Shown here piece after piece: positions 15,709-16,423 of a stretch of 16,423 bases of DNA. The notes under the pieces were generated by a model that was not told the origin of the DNA, did not search any database, and saw only the letters and a program-made list of their open reading frames with translations. Numbering within the stretch: position 1 is the first letter of the stretch; every line of letters begins with the position of its first letter. Source of the DNA: CAZKRU01 sp964555235. Its GTDB lineage: Bacteria; Verrucomicrobiota; Verrucomicrobiia; Methylacidiphilales; CAMAQI01. Position numbers and translations under genes: made by a program. The stretch is taken from contig CAZKRU010000088.1 in NCBI GenBank assembly GCA_964555235.1, forward strand, positions 1 through 16,423, in the 5' to 3' direction.

Positions 15709-16296
15709 ATGAAACCAACGAAATTTATGAAGTTAACCACACTCAAAATGATCGCCAACAACTGTTGGCATAAACTGGCTGTAACGATGCTCGTACTCGC
15801 AGGGGCGGTCTCTGCCTCAGGCGCAGATGCGCCGCTGGCACTGTTCGAGGAAACCACAAAATGGGAATTTAAAAAGAACACCGGCGCTGGATCGTTCAAA
15901 GTTGAAAAGAACGCGGATGGAAAACGGATCGGAATTTTGGAATACGATTTTTCGAGTGCCTCGGGGACAAAAAACATCAGCGTCACCGCAAATGCTTCTG
16001 TGAGCATCGCGGAAGGCGCGACAGCGATCAACCTGGAGGCACGTTCGTCAACTGCTCTGGGATTTACCTTCCGGTTGGTGGACAGCACAGGTCAGACACA
16101 CCTGTTCAGATACCGGATCAAGGAACCCGGCCAATGGCTATCCATTAAGGTTCCCTTGGATCGCAAACTTGAGCATTTTAACGGTGCAAACGACGGAAAA
16201 ATTCACTTCCCTATTGCAACCTTCGTCATTTGCGTCCCTATGCCGCCTGAAAACAAGACCGGCAAGGTCGAGTTCAGAGACGTCAAGGCACCGTAA
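15709..16296 (+). CDS. Small secreted beta-sandwich protein, carbohydrate-binding-like
   Basis: 195 residues. A signal peptide with core LAVTMLVLAGAVSASG precedes a mature part of about 155 residues. The mature part is composed of alternating strands (KWEFKKNTGAGSFKVEKN, AINLEARSSTALGFTFRLVD, WLSIKVPLDRK, GKVEFRDVKAP), reminiscent of CBM11/CIA30-type galactose-binding-like folds in which the glycan lies on one face. I do not recognise a catalytic motif. M1, M7 and M14 are all possible starts; M14 gives a more compact signal peptide. It follows the glycoside hydrolase stop by 31 bases, so the two are likely cotranscribed, and a stand-alone binding or accessory role is inferred. Confidence 0.75.
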   Translation: MKPTKFMKLTTLKMIANNCWHKLAVTMLVLAGAVSASGADAPLALFEETTKWEFKKNTGAGSFKVEKNADGKRIGILEYDFSSASGTKNISVTANASVSIAEGATAINLEARSSTALGFTFRLVDSTGQTHLFRYRIKEPGQWLSIKVPLDRKLEHFNGANDGKIHFPIATFVICVPMPPENKTGKVEFRDVKAP

Positions 16297-16395
16297 GAAA
16301 TTTTGATCCTTTTAGATTTTAGTATAGAAGAGGCTAGACAAACCCATCATGAAAAATAGAAATTCATCCACAGCCATCCCATAGAGGGTGGTTAG

Positions 16396-16423
16396 ATGAT
16401 GTTTTCCCTCTGTAGGGGTTCCA
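16396..16423 (+). CDS. Possible start of a further gene, cut off by the window end
   Basis: An ATG pair (16396, 16399) preceded by GAGGGTGG at 16384-16391 opens a frame that stays open for nine codons to the end of the window (MMFSLCRGS). The upstream AGAGGG can also pair with CCCTCT inside the frame. Too little is visible to judge. A separate 11-codon frame (16349-16384) ends in TAG just before it. Confidence 0.15.

Noticed and set aside
16349..16384. Eleven-codon ATG frame with no SD near it (AGAGG lies about 20 bases upstream)
   Set aside because: It ends after 11 codons and has no recognisable product. It could be the remnant of a gene broken by a frameshift, but the window ends too soon to tell.
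1..16423. CRISPR array, insertion sequence, integrase or phage genes
   Set aside because: I saw no regularly spaced direct repeats, transposase-like motifs or attachment-site signatures on either strand.

Overview
The window looks like a carbohydrate-utilisation region of a Verrucomicrobia-type (PVC) bacterium, most likely Opitutales-like. The clues are a secreted formylglycine sulfatase with accessory domains, two LacI-family regulators (the first with a DPLLSALxAYRK hinge of the kind I associate with this group), a giant autotransporter with PATR-like repeats and SPGNSPG motif, a PF12831-type FAD oxidoreductase, and a PfkB-HAD kinase/phosphatase fusion followed by a deoxyhypusine-synthase-like NGAG protein. 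The taxonomic call rests on gene content and protein flavour only. Almost no gene start has a recognisable Shine-Dalgarno sequence.

Layout. Positions 1-307 hold no gene but contain three sizeable inverted repeats. On the minus strand follow a multidomain exported sulfatase (308-2803) and, upstream of it on the same strand, a LacI-family regulator (2906-3949). On the plus strand come an autotransporter (4308-7760), a 504-base non-coding gap with one terminator-like hairpin, and a cytoplasmic FAD-dependent oxidoreductase (8265-9851). A second LacI regulator (9909-10877, minus) converges on the oxidoreductase and diverges from a plus-strand cluster: PfkB-HAD fusion (11063-13042), DHS-like protein overlapping it by 29 bases (13014-14120), secreted clan GH-A glycoside hydrolase (14271-15677) and a small secreted beta-sandwich protein (15709-16296).

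The strongest regulatory signal is a perfect 28-bp palindrome (10986-11013) between the second LacI gene and the PfkB-HAD gene. Its core, TGTAAGGCCTTACA, looks like a LacI-family operator, and a TTGACT -35-like hexamer abuts it. A degraded relative of the site, with its right half nearly intact, lies upstream of the glycoside hydrolase gene (14186-14213). This suggests that one regulator controls both the intracellular part (kinase/phosphatase, DHS-like protein) and the extracellular part (hydrolase, beta-sandwich protein).

Working model (inference): the exported hydrolase releases a sugar or glycoside, and the cytoplasmic kinase/phosphatase and DHS-like NAD-fold protein process it by a route I cannot name. 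The kinase domain resembles the heptose kinase half of HldE, but a HAD phosphatase occupies the place of the nucleotidyltransferase. The PfkB-HAD plus DHS-like pair is the best candidate for an undescribed system here. The sulfatase/LacI pair appears to be a separate module.
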